Shown here in pieces: positions 1 through 8,034 of a DNA stretch of 64,000 nt. The notes beneath the pieces were generated by a model, which saw only the letters and a list, made by a program, of their open reading frames with translations, had not been told where the DNA came from and made no database searches. Position 1 is the first letter of the stretch. Each line of letters begins with the position of its first letter. The stretch lies in the NCBI RefSeq assembly GCF_034479515.1, contig NZ_CP140152.1:5270001-5334000 (forward strand). Direction: 5' to 3'. The DNA comes from Duganella zoogloeoides. Lineage in GTDB: Bacteria > Pseudomonadota > Gammaproteobacteria > Burkholderiales > Burkholderiaceae_D. A program made the translations under genes and the position numbers.

Positions 1-69
1 GAACTGGTGACGGCTGTCCTCGCCGCGTGACAGCACATGCATTAGCTCATCCGGTGTCATGGGGTTCAT
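1..69 (-). CDS. AlbA_2 (Schlafen-like) domain protein, N-terminal fragment
   Basis: Only the first 23 codons lie in the window; the gene runs off the left edge. The peptide carries the segment RGEDSRHQF, which resembles the opening of AlbA_2/Schlafen-type ATP-binding proteins often annotated as RecG-like transcriptional regulators. A GGAG ribosome-binding site lies 5 nt before the ATG at 69; a second in-frame Met three codons later is possible. Function cannot be judged from so short a fragment, and the family call rests on one short motif. It is divergent from the oxalate decarboxylase gene, and the 259 nt between them hold both promoters. Confidence 0.5.
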   Translation of the reverse strand, partial: MNPMTPDELMHVLSRGEDSRHQF

Positions 70-283
70 ACGATCTCCGTGTCCCGGATGATCATGCCAT
101 AGCCTCGAAACCATGTCGCCACCGTTCCCTGCCGCATCGCCTCCGCATACTACCCGTGCATCAGCCCCGCTTATAGATCACCCAAAGAAATCCTGAATAT
201 CCTTCCCGCGCATCGCGCCCTACTATTTCTCCATCGGAGTGCCTGCCGAAATTTACCGCCCGTGCAGCCGCTCCTGTGTTGAA

Positions 284-306
284 CCGCTGTCCGTCCCGAA
301 CAGCGG
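284..306 (+). repeat. Inverted repeat in the leader of the oxalate decarboxylase gene
   Basis: CCGCTGT (284-290) and ACAGCGG (300-306) form a perfect 7-bp inverted repeat around a 9-nt spacer. It ends about 10 nt before the AAGGAG ribosome-binding site. It could be an RNA hairpin or a regulator site; the sequence does not decide. Confidence 0.35.
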
Positions 307-328
307 AAACTCTTCAAGGAGAATTAGT

Positions 329-1585
329 ATGACCGACCTCAATCGTCGCGGAATCCTGGCCGGTGCGGCCGCCGGTGCGGTGGCGCTGGGCGCTGCTGCC
401 GCTGCCAAGGCTGCCGAGTTCGGCAATCCCAACCGGCCGCTGCAAGGCGCCATCAATTCGTCGGCGCTCGCCAATGCCGATCCCGGTCCGCAAAATCCGG
501 CGTTGCGCGATGTGCTGCCGTCGTTTGCCAATCCACCGGCGACCGACGTGGGCGGCATGCAGATCCCGTGGAACTCGTTCAACATGGCGCACAAGCGCAT
601 CCAGGATGGCGGCTGGGCGCGCGAGGTGACCACCAAGGCGTTCCCGATTTCGAAGGACATCGCCGGCGTCAACATGCGCCTGGGACCGGGCGGCGTGCGC
701 GAACTGCACTGGCACCAGCAGGCCGAGTGGGCCATCGTCACCGTGGGCGGCATCCGCATCACCACCATCGACAGCCAGGGCCGCTCCGAGGTGGCCGACG
801 TCGAGATGGGCGACATCTGGTACTTCCCGCCCGGCCTGCCGCACTCACTGCAAGGCATCGGCGCCAACGGCGGCGAGTTCGTGATCGCCTTCGACGACGG
901 CGCCTCCGGCGAATTCAACACACTCATGCTCAGCGACTGGCTGGCCCACACGCCGCCCGACATCCTGGCGCAAAACTTCGGCGTGCCGGCCGCTCAATTC
1001 AAGAACATCCCGCTCGAGCAGCTGTGGATTTACCAGGGCGCGCAGGCCGGTCCGCTCAAGGCCGACCAGCTGTACGCGGCCTCCAGCCTCGGCCGCCCCG
1101 ACCACCCGTTCATCTTCCGCATGGGTTCCATGAAACCCACGCTGACGCAGCCCGGGGGCGAAGTGCGCATTGTCGACAGCAACAATTTTCCGATGTCGAA
1201 AACCGTGGCGGCGGCGCTGGTGACCTTGCGCCCGGGCGGGCTGCGCGAAATGCACTGGCATCCGGACGCCGACGAATGGCAGTACTTCATCAAGGGCTCC
1301 GGACGCATGACGGTATTCAATACCGGGCCGGTGGCGCAAACGGTGGACTTCAACCCCGGCGACGTCGGCTACGTGCAGAAAAGCCTGGGCCACTACATCA
1401 AGAATACCGGCACCTCGGACCTGATTTTCCTCGAACTGTTCAAGTCCGACCACTTCGCGGAAGTCTCGCTGTCGCAGTGGCTGGCCAACACGCCGCGCCA
1501 GCTGGTCAAGGAGCACCTGCGGGTGGACGACGCCACGCTCGACGTCATCCACAAACTCAAGAACCGCCGCGACGTGATCGCGTGA
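329..1585 (+). CDS. oxdC: Exported bicupin oxalate decarboxylase
   Basis: This 418-residue protein should convert oxalate to formate and CO2 with Mn as cofactor. A twin-arginine signal (RR at 6-7, then an Ala/Gly-rich stretch) implies folding before Tat export. Both cupin domains keep the Mn ligands: H127, H129, E133 and H172 in the first, H309, H311, E316 and H355 in the second. The lid region around E195 reads SGEFNT where Bacillus OxdC has SENST; the proton-donating Glu is kept, which argues for decarboxylase over oxidase, but the neighbouring lid residues differ. The start at 329 is preferred over an upstream in-frame ATG because AAGGAG precedes it and the Tat signal begins there. The NRAMP transporter gene follows after 16 nt, so the two are probably co-transcribed. 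Confidence 0.88.
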   Translation: MTDLNRRGILAGAAAGAVALGAAAAAKAAEFGNPNRPLQGAINSSALANADPGPQNPALRDVLPSFANPPATDVGGMQIPWNSFNMAHKRIQDGGWAREVTTKAFPISKDIAGVNMRLGPGGVRELHWHQQAEWAIVTVGGIRITTIDSQGRSEVADVEMGDIWYFPPGLPHSLQGIGANGGEFVIAFDDGASGEFNTLMLSDWLAHTPPDILAQNFGVPAAQFKNIPLEQLWIYQGAQAGPLKADQLYAASSLGRPDHPFIFRMGSMKPTLTQPGGEVRIVDSNNFPMSKTVAAALVTLRPGGLREMHWHPDADEWQYFIKGSGRMTVFNTGPVAQTVDFNPGDVGYVQKSLGHYIKNTGTSDLIFLELFKSDHFAEVSLSQWLANTPRQLVKEHLRVDDATLDVIHKLKNRRDVIA

Positions 1586-1601
1586 AGTAGGGAGACCTTT
1601 C

Positions 1602-2873
1602 ATGACAATCGCCGCCAATACCACCGCCACCGTCGCCACCATGCGCGACGCCCTCGACCACCAGCGGCGCGGCCTGCGCTCGGTGTTGGCGTTTGCCGGA
1701 CCGGCGGTGGTGGCGTCGGTGGCGTACATGGACCCCGGTAACTTCGCCACCAACCTGCAGGCGGGCTCCACCTACGGCTACCAGCTGCTGTGGGTGGTGC
1801 TGCTCGCGAGCCTGGTGGCGATGCTGTTCCAGGCCATGTCGGCCAAGCTGGGCATCGTCACCGGCCGCAGCCTGGCCGAGGTGTGCCGCGACGAGTTTTC
1901 GCGGCCGCTGGTGGTGGCGATGTGGATTGCCGCCGAAATCGGCGCCATCGCCACCGACCTGGCCGAATTCATGGGCGGCGCCATCGGCATCTCGCTGCTG
2001 TTCGACGTGCCGCTGGGCTGGGCGCTGGTGGTCACCGGCGTGGTGATATTCGCCATCCTGTCGCTGGACGCGCAGGGTTTCCGGCCGCTGGAAATCGTGA
2101 TCGCCGCGCTGGTGGCGGTGATCGGCCTCAGTTACCTGGCCGAGCTGGTGATCGTGCCGCCCGACTGGCACGCGGCGCTGTTCCACACCTTTGTGCCGCA
2201 ACTGCACGGCAAGGATGCGCTGATGCTGGCCGTGGGCATCGTCGGCGCGACCATCATGCCGCATTCGATCTACCTGCGTTCGGGCCTGACGCAGCACCGC
2301 GCGCCGGCCCGCAACGACGCCCAGCGCCGCCAGCTCGTGTCGTTCTCCAACCGCGAGGTGGCGGTCGCACTAGGCGCTGCCGCGCTGGTCAACATGGCGA
2401 TGGTGGCGATGGCTGCCGCCGCCTTCAGCGAAACCGCACCCGGCCTGGCCGATATCGCCACCGCCTACCACACGCTGGTGCCGGCGCTGGGCACGGGTGC
2501 CGGCGTGCTGTTCCTGATTTCGCTGCTGGCGTCGGGCATATCGAGTTCGGTGGTGGGCACCATGGCCGGCCAGAACATCATGCAGGGCTTCGTTGGCTTT
2601 AAAATTCCGCTGATGGCGCGCCGCCTGGTCACCATGGTGCCGGCGTTTATCGTATGCGCCACCATGAATCCGATGACGGCCATGATCGACAGCCAGATCG
2701 TGTTAAGCCTGGTGCTGCCGGTGCCGCTGATCGCGCTGGTGGTGCTGTCGTCGCGCCACTCGGTGATGCAGGGTTTTACGGCCGGCCGCAGGCTGACCGT
2801 GATGGCGGCGGTGGCTGCCGCCGCCATCGTGCTGCTCAATGTGGCGCTGCTGTGGCAGGCATTGGCTGGGTGA
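1602..2873 (+). CDS. mntH: NRAMP-family Mn(II)/divalent metal transporter
   Basis: This 423-residue inner-membrane protein has about 11 hydrophobic segments and should import Mn2+ (possibly Fe2+) with protons. The TM1 motif DPGN is at 44-47 and the TM6 motif MPH at 219-221; these carry the Asp, Asn and Met metal ligands. The residue after MPH is Ser where Asn is usual. A GGGAG ribosome-binding site precedes the ATG. It follows the Mn-dependent oxalate decarboxylase by 16 nt, which suggests metal supply for that enzyme. Its last 38 nt overlap the end of the convergent LysR gene. Confidence 0.9.
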   Translation: MTIAANTTATVATMRDALDHQRRGLRSVLAFAGPAVVASVAYMDPGNFATNLQAGSTYGYQLLWVVLLASLVAMLFQAMSAKLGIVTGRSLAEVCRDEFSRPLVVAMWIAAEIGAIATDLAEFMGGAIGISLLFDVPLGWALVVTGVVIFAILSLDAQGFRPLEIVIAALVAVIGLSYLAELVIVPPDWHAALFHTFVPQLHGKDALMLAVGIVGATIMPHSIYLRSGLTQHRAPARNDAQRRQLVSFSNREVAVALGAAALVNMAMVAMAAAAFSETAPGLADIATAYHTLVPALGTGAGVLFLISLLASGISSSVVGTMAGQNIMQGFVGFKIPLMARRLVTMVPAFIVCATMNPMTAMIDSQIVLSLVLPVPLIALVVLSSRHSVMQGFTAGRRLTVMAAVAAAAIVLLNVALLWQALAG

Positions 2874-3807
2874 GTGATAAATGATCGAGCCGCGCCGCGC
2901 CCTCGTCGAGCAGGAACCGGTAAAAGTCGCGCGCCGCGCCCGGCAGCCCATGTTCGCCACGGTGCACTGCATGCCACTGCTGCATCACAGGAAAACCCTG
3001 CACATCGAGCACGCACAACTGGCCACTGCGCACATCGGCCTGCACTTCGCGCGCGGACAGCAGGCCGATGCCCATGCCGGCAATGACCGACTGGCGGATC
3101 GCCTCGCTGCAACCGAGTTCCATGAAGCGCGGTTCGGTGTCAAAACCGATGGCGGCGCGGCCCAGCAGGGTGTCGTCCGCTACCTGGCGCGTATCGGTAC
3201 CATGCTCGCGCACGATCAGGCATTCGTGCGCCAGGTGCGCGACCGGCACCTGCGGCGCGCCGGCCAGCGGGTGATCGGGCGGCGCCACCAGCACGAACGG
3301 ATTGTCGGCAAACGGCGTGGCATCGACCCCGCGCAGTTCGGGCGGATGCAGCATCACCGCCAGGTCGAGCGTATCGCAGCGCAGCATGGCAACCAGCTGG
3401 TCGCGGCTGCGCACGGTCATGTCGAGGTCGATGTGGTCATGGTCCTGCAAGAAGGCGCGGATCAGGTGCGGGAAGCAGCAACTGCCCGACGTGATCAGGC
3501 CCACGCGCAGTCGCTGGCGCGGCTGTTCGGCAGCAACGGTCAGCAGGCTGGCCAGCGATTGCTCGGCGGCGCGCAGGTCGGCCAGGATCACCTGGCAGTG
3601 GCGCAGCACTACGCGGCCGCCGTCGGTGAGCGCGATGCGCTTGCCGGTCTGGCGAAACAGCGGCAGTCCGGCCAGGCCTTCCATCTGCTTGATCTGCATC
3701 GAGACGGCGGGCTGGGTCAGGTGCAGGTCTTCGGCCGCGCGCGAAAAGCTCAGGTTGCGCGCCACGCTCTCAAAGATGCGGAACTGGCGCAGGGTGATGT
3801 TTTTCAT
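2836..3807 (-). CDS. LysR-family transcriptional regulator, CbbR-like
   Basis: This 323-residue DNA-binding regulator has an N-terminal winged HTH (about residues 4-62, with RAAEDLHLTQPAVSMQIKQ as the recognition region) and a C-terminal periplasmic-binding-like effector domain (about 90-300). The opening residues resemble CbbR-type LysR proteins. No Calvin-cycle gene is nearby and the gene is not divergent from a likely target, so its effector and regulon are unknown. It converges with the NRAMP gene and overlaps its end by 38 nt. The last 20 or so residues look like a non-conserved tail and may owe their length to that overlap. Confidence 0.88.
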   Translation of the reverse strand: MKNITLRQFRIFESVARNLSFSRAAEDLHLTQPAVSMQIKQMEGLAGLPLFRQTGKRIALTDGGRVVLRHCQVILADLRAAEQSLASLLTVAAEQPRQRLRVGLITSGSCCFPHLIRAFLQDHDHIDLDMTVRSRDQLVAMLRCDTLDLAVMLHPPELRGVDATPFADNPFVLVAPPDHPLAGAPQVPVAHLAHECLIVREHGTDTRQVADDTLLGRAAIGFDTEPRFMELGCSEAIRQSVIAGMGIGLLSAREVQADVRSGQLCVLDVQGFPVMQQWHAVHRGEHGLPGAARDFYRFLLDEGAARLDHLSLTQPMPATAAPH

Positions 3808-3909
3808 CGGGTGGACTCTCCGTCACGTGGAAAACGTACCACCCGAGTCTAGCCTATGTGCTTCACCGCCAAGCTTACCGTTTGGCAGGGAAAGCACCGC
3901 GCCGCACGG

Positions 3910-5544
3910 TCAGGCCGGCAGCGCTACCCGCGACGATGCGGCCACGCGGCCCGCGCTCCTGGCGCCACCTACCCCACCCGTGCCAGCCGGCCGGCCAGCA
4001 TCGTCGAGCTGGAACTGGCTGACGATCTGCGCCAGCTCGCGCGCCTGTTCCTGCATCGATTCGGCCGCGGCTGCCGCTTCTTCCACCAGCGCGGCGTTTT
4101 GCTGGGTGACGGTGTCCATCTCGGTGACGGCCTGGTTGATCTGTTCGATGCCCTGGCCCTGCTCGGCGCTGGCGGCCGCAATGTCGGCCATGATGACGGT
4201 GACATCGCGAATGCTGTCCACCACCTCGGTCATGGTCTGGCCGGCCTTTTCCACCAGCGCGCTGCCCTCACCCACCTGCTGCACCGAGGCGTTGATCAGC
4301 GTGGTGATTTCCTTGGCGGCGGCGGCCGAGCGGTGCGCCAGGTTGCGCACTTCCGTGGCCACCACGGCAAAGCCGCGGCCCTGCTCGCCGGCGCGCGCCG
4401 CTTCCACGGCCGCGTTCAGGGCCAGGATGTTGGTCTGGAAGGCGATGCCGTCGATCACGCTGATGATGTCGGCCACCTTGCCCGACGACGTGCGGATCGA
4501 TTGCATGGTATCGACCACGCTGGCGACCACGGCGCCGCCCTTCACCGCCACGTCGGACGCGGTCTGCGCCTTGCTGCGCGCCTCCTGGGCATTGTCGGCA
4601 TTGTGGCGCACGGTGGACGTGAGTTCTTCCATCGACGACGCGGTTTCTTCCAGCACGCTGGCCTGCTGCTCGGTGCGGGCCGACAGGTCCTGGTTGCCGC
4701 TGGCGATCTGCGACGACGCCGAGGCGATGGTTTCAGTGCCGCCGCGCACGCGGCCGACAATCTGCTGCAGGCTGCCGCTCATGGTGTGCAGCGCGTGCAG
4801 CAGCTGGCCGGTTTCGTCGCGCGTGGGCTGGTAGTGGCGCGTGCGCAGGTCACCGGCAGCCACCGCCTCGGCCAGGGTCACGGCCGCGCCGATGGGGCGG
4901 GTGACCGAACGCGTGATCAGCCAGGCGCCGGCGCTGCCGCATACCAGTGCCAGCACGGACAACAGGATGGTGGTCAGGCGGGTGGACGCGATGCGCGCAG
5001 CGATGTCGTCCATGGCGCTGGCCGCAATCGCCTTTTGCAGCTTGGCCAAACCGCCAATGGTCGCTTGGAGGGCGTCGAGTGCGGGCAGCGTAGTGCCCAG
5101 CAGCGCGGCGGTTGCCTCGTCGCGCTTGCCCTCGGCCAGCAAGGCGCTCACTTTGGAAAACGCCTGTACATAGGTGGCGCGGTCGGTCTTGAACTGCGCC
5201 AGCAGGGCCTTGCCTTCCGGGCGCGTGATCATGGCGTCGAGCACGGCCACGGCATCGGTGATGGTCTTCTTGTTGGCGTCGATCCGGCCGCGCACGCGGT
5301 CGGCGTAAGCCTGGTCCGGCGCCATGAACAGTTCCATCGTGTAGCGCGCGTTGGCGCGGGTGGTGGCGTCGATCAGCGCCACGGCATCGGCCTTGGCCAT
5401 GTCTTCGTGGACGATCTGCTCGCTGCGCGCGCCGATCCCGTTGATCTGGGCGATCGACACCACCGACTGCACGGCCATCATCAACAGTACTGCCGCGAAG
5501 CACAAACCCAGCCGCGTGCCGATTTTTAGATCCTGGATACGCAT
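3910..5544 (-). CDS. Methyl-accepting chemotaxis protein
   Basis: This 544-residue chemoreceptor has a short cytoplasmic N-terminus, TM1 (about 12-32), a four-helix-bundle periplasmic sensor (about 35-185), TM2 (about 190-210), a HAMP linker and a long coiled-coil signalling domain. The hairpin-tip region IDGIAFQTNILALNAAVEAA, which contacts CheA/CheW, is intact. No C-terminal NWETF-type pentapeptide is present, so CheR/CheB are not tethered. The ATG at 5544 is chosen over a GTG at 5559 because GGGAGAAGG sits just upstream of the ATG. No other chemotaxis gene is adjacent and the ligand cannot be predicted. Confidence 0.93.
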   Translation of the reverse strand: MRIQDLKIGTRLGLCFAAVLLMMAVQSVVSIAQINGIGARSEQIVHEDMAKADAVALIDATTRANARYTMELFMAPDQAYADRVRGRIDANKKTITDAVAVLDAMITRPEGKALLAQFKTDRATYVQAFSKVSALLAEGKRDEATAALLGTTLPALDALQATIGGLAKLQKAIAASAMDDIAARIASTRLTTILLSVLALVCGSAGAWLITRSVTRPIGAAVTLAEAVAAGDLRTRHYQPTRDETGQLLHALHTMSGSLQQIVGRVRGGTETIASASSQIASGNQDLSARTEQQASVLEETASSMEELTSTVRHNADNAQEARSKAQTASDVAVKGGAVVASVVDTMQSIRTSSGKVADIISVIDGIAFQTNILALNAAVEAARAGEQGRGFAVVATEVRNLAHRSAAAAKEITTLINASVQQVGEGSALVEKAGQTMTEVVDSIRDVTVIMADIAAASAEQGQGIEQINQAVTEMDTVTQQNAALVEEAAAAAESMQEQARELAQIVSQFQLDDAGRPAGTGGVGGARSAGRVAASSRVALPA

Positions 5545-5867
5545 ACCTTCTCCCTGCACGATCTGGTTTTATGGTGAATCTCCGGCGATTTTTGGGACAG
5601 AGACTAGCAGTGACAGCACACGACAACCAGTGGTGTCACGCAAACGATGTTAACCATTTAATTTACCTGGCGCAATGAATGCGGAGTCAATCCCGGTGAT
5701 TATTTTGCATCGCAACAACGCTATCGCGTTCCCGGAATTCTGCCATCCATGCCGCGCCGTCTGCCGTCCATCGCATGGATTCCCCGAAACGGGCGATTGC
5801 CGCTACCATCATCGGGCACATGCAAACCTGGCATGTTTGACCGTTTCATCACTTCGACGAGGTATCC
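5545..5867. other. Intergenic region between divergent chemoreceptor and S9 peptidase genes
   Basis: This 323-nt gap should hold both promoters. One imperfect dyad is visible: TGACAgCAC (5611-5619) against GTGgTGTCA (5630-5638), a possible operator. I see no RNA gene and no convincing small ORF. Confidence 0.5.
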
Positions 5868-7928
5868 ATGAATCGTATCGCCCTGAAAGTCCTGCCTGCG
5901 CTGCTCCCGGTTCTGCTTCCTACCATGCTGCTGGCCAGCGCCCTGCCCGCCCATGCCCAATCCGCCCCCGCTGCCACCGCAGTCAACGACGTGCCGCTGA
6001 TCGAACGCGCCAAGATCTTCGGCAACGCCAGCAAATCCGGCGCCAACATCAGCCCGGACGGCAAGTGGCTGTCGTGGATCGCGCCGCGCGACGGCGTGCT
6101 CAATGTGTGGGTGGCGCCGAGCAGTGATTTAACGAAGGCGAAGCCGCTCACCGACGAAAAATCGCGGCCGATTCGCAGCAGCTTCTGGGCGCCGGACTCG
6201 AACACGGTGCTGTTCATCCAGGATAAGGGCGGCGATGAAAACTTCCTGCTGTACGGCGTCGATGTCGTCTCGGGCAAGCAGACCAACTACACGCCGTTCG
6301 AGAAAACCCGGGTGCAGATCGTCAATATCAGCAGCAAGGTCAAGGACCGCATCCTGATCGGCGTCAACAACCGCGATCCGAAATGGCACGACGTCCACAG
6401 CCTCGACCTGAAGACCGGCAAACTGACGCTGGTGCAGCAGAACGACGGCTACGCCGGCTTCCTGGCCGACGAACAGCTCAAACTGCGCCTCACCATCAAG
6501 GCGCGCGCCGACGGCGGCGCCACCTATTACCGCATCGTCGATGGCAAGATCGAGACCACGCCGGTGACCGAGGTGGGACTCGACGATTCGCAGACCACGG
6601 CGCCGCTGGGCTTCACCACCGATGGCAAGACCTTGTACTGGACCGACTCGCGCAACCGCAATACGTCGGCGCTGCTGGCCCAGGACGTTGCCAGCGGCAA
6701 GACCACCGTGGTGGCCGAAGATCCGCGCGCCGACATCTCCAACGCCCTGCTCGACAAGCGCACCGGCCGCGTGCTGGCCTACGGCGTCGATTACCTGAAG
6801 CAGGAATACGTGCCGCTCACCGATGCACTGAAGGCCGACCTGGCGTACCTGAAGAAAAACATCGAGGGCCAGTTCTTCGTCAGCTCCCGCAACGAGGCCG
6901 ACGACAAGTGGCTGATCACGGTCGATCCGGTCACCGCCCCCTCGTCCACCTGGCTGTACGACCGCAAGGCCAAAAAGCTCAGCAAATTGTATGTGAGCCG
7001 GCCCGAACTCGAAGGCGCGCCGCTGGCCGCCATGCATCCGCAGGAAATCAAGGCGCGCGACGGCCTCACGCTGGTCTCGTACCTGACCCTGCCCAAGTCG
7101 GTCGATGCCAGCGGCACCGGCCGCGCCGGCAAACCGGTGCCGCTGGTACTGATGGTGCATGGCGGCCCGTGGGCCCGCGACCGCTACGGCTACAACAGCT
7201 ACCACCAGTGGCTGGCCAATCGCGGCTACGCGGTGCTGTCGGTGAACTACCGCGGCTCGACCGGCTTCGGCAAGAATTTCATCTCGGCGGCCGACCTGCA
7301 GTGGGGCCGCAAGATGCACGATGACTTGCTCGACGCGGTGGACTGGGCGGTCAAGAGCGGCATCACCACCAGCGACAAGGTGGCCATCATGGGCGGCTCG
7401 TACGGCGGCTATGCCACCCTCGCCGGACTGGCGTTCACGCCCACCACGTTTGCCTGCGGCGTCGATATCGTGGGGCCGTCGAACCTGTTTACGCTGCTGC
7501 AAACCATCCCGCCGTACTGGGAAGCGGGCAAGCAGCAGTTCTACAAGCGCATGGGAGATCCCACCACCGAGGAAGGCAAAGCACTGCTCAAGGAACGCTC
7601 GCCGCTCAACTTCGCCGCCGACATCGTGCGTCCGCTGCTGATCGGCCAGGGCGCCAACGACCCGCGCGTGAACGTACGCGAGTCGGTGCAGATCGTCGAT
7701 GCGATGAAGGCGAAAAATATCCCGGTGACGTACGTGGAGTTCCCGGACGAAGGCCACGGCTTTGCACGCCCGGTCAACAACATCGCCTTCAACGCGGTGA
7801 CCGAAAACTTCCTCGGCAAGTGCCTGGGCGGACGCGCCGAACCGATTGGCGGCACCATCAAGGCGTCCACCGCGCAGGTGAAATATGGCGCCGAGTTTGC
7901 GCCGGGGCTGGTGGAGGCGCTGAAATAA
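5868..7928 (+). CDS. Exported S9-family peptidase (DPP/acylaminoacyl-peptidase-like)
   Basis: This 686-residue protein starts with a Sec signal peptide (cleavage after about AHA-Q at 31). It has an N-terminal beta-propeller (about 50-400) and a C-terminal alpha/beta-hydrolase domain. The catalytic triad is visible: S511 in GGSYGG, D598 in ANDPRV and H630 in EGHGF. The HGGPW oxyanion region is present. Such enzymes release dipeptides or acyl-amino acids from short peptides in the periplasm. The fold and length match S9C/S9B-like bacterial peptidases; the exact specificity cannot be told. It stands alone, with a GAGG ribosome-binding site. Confidence 0.92.
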   Translation: MNRIALKVLPALLPVLLPTMLLASALPAHAQSAPAATAVNDVPLIERAKIFGNASKSGANISPDGKWLSWIAPRDGVLNVWVAPSSDLTKAKPLTDEKSRPIRSSFWAPDSNTVLFIQDKGGDENFLLYGVDVVSGKQTNYTPFEKTRVQIVNISSKVKDRILIGVNNRDPKWHDVHSLDLKTGKLTLVQQNDGYAGFLADEQLKLRLTIKARADGGATYYRIVDGKIETTPVTEVGLDDSQTTAPLGFTTDGKTLYWTDSRNRNTSALLAQDVASGKTTVVAEDPRADISNALLDKRTGRVLAYGVDYLKQEYVPLTDALKADLAYLKKNIEGQFFVSSRNEADDKWLITVDPVTAPSSTWLYDRKAKKLSKLYVSRPELEGAPLAAMHPQEIKARDGLTLVSYLTLPKSVDASGTGRAGKPVPLVLMVHGGPWARDRYGYNSYHQWLANRGYAVLSVNYRGSTGFGKNFISAADLQWGRKMHDDLLDAVDWAVKSGITTSDKVAIMGGSYGGYATLAGLAFTPTTFACGVDIVGPSNLFTLLQTIPPYWEAGKQQFYKRMGDPTTEEGKALLKERSPLNFAADIVRPLLIGQGANDPRVNVRESVQIVDAMKAKNIPVTYVEFPDEGHGFARPVNNIAFNAVTENFLGKCLGGRAEPIGGTIKASTAQVKYGAEFAPGLVEALK

Positions 7929-7990
7929 ATAGTTACGAAACAGTTAATTCATGCGGAAAAGCAAGGGAAATTTGTTGCATGTAGAATAAC

Positions 7991-8023
7991 TGGAGAGGCA
8001 TCCGCGTGGATGCCGGTGCTCCA
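7991..8023 (+). promoter_or_regulatory. Nested hairpin in the leader of the BCCT transporter gene
   Basis: GGCATCC (7997-8003), loop GCGT, GGATGCC (8008-8014) form a perfect 7-bp stem. An outer pair TGGAG (7991-7995) / CTCCA (8019-8023) can close around it. The structure ends directly before the CGGAG ribosome-binding site, so it could affect translation. It has no U-run and is not a terminator. Confidence 0.4.
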
Positions 8024-8034
8024 CGGAGAAACGC

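Noticed and set aside
70..328. Mn riboswitch (yybP-ykoY type) before the oxalate decarboxylase/NRAMP operon
   Set aside because: Only a simple 7-bp inverted repeat is visible; the conserved loops of this riboswitch were not found.
3856..5529. Long plus-strand open frame opposite the chemoreceptor gene
   Set aside because: Antisense shadow of a highly conserved MCP signalling domain.
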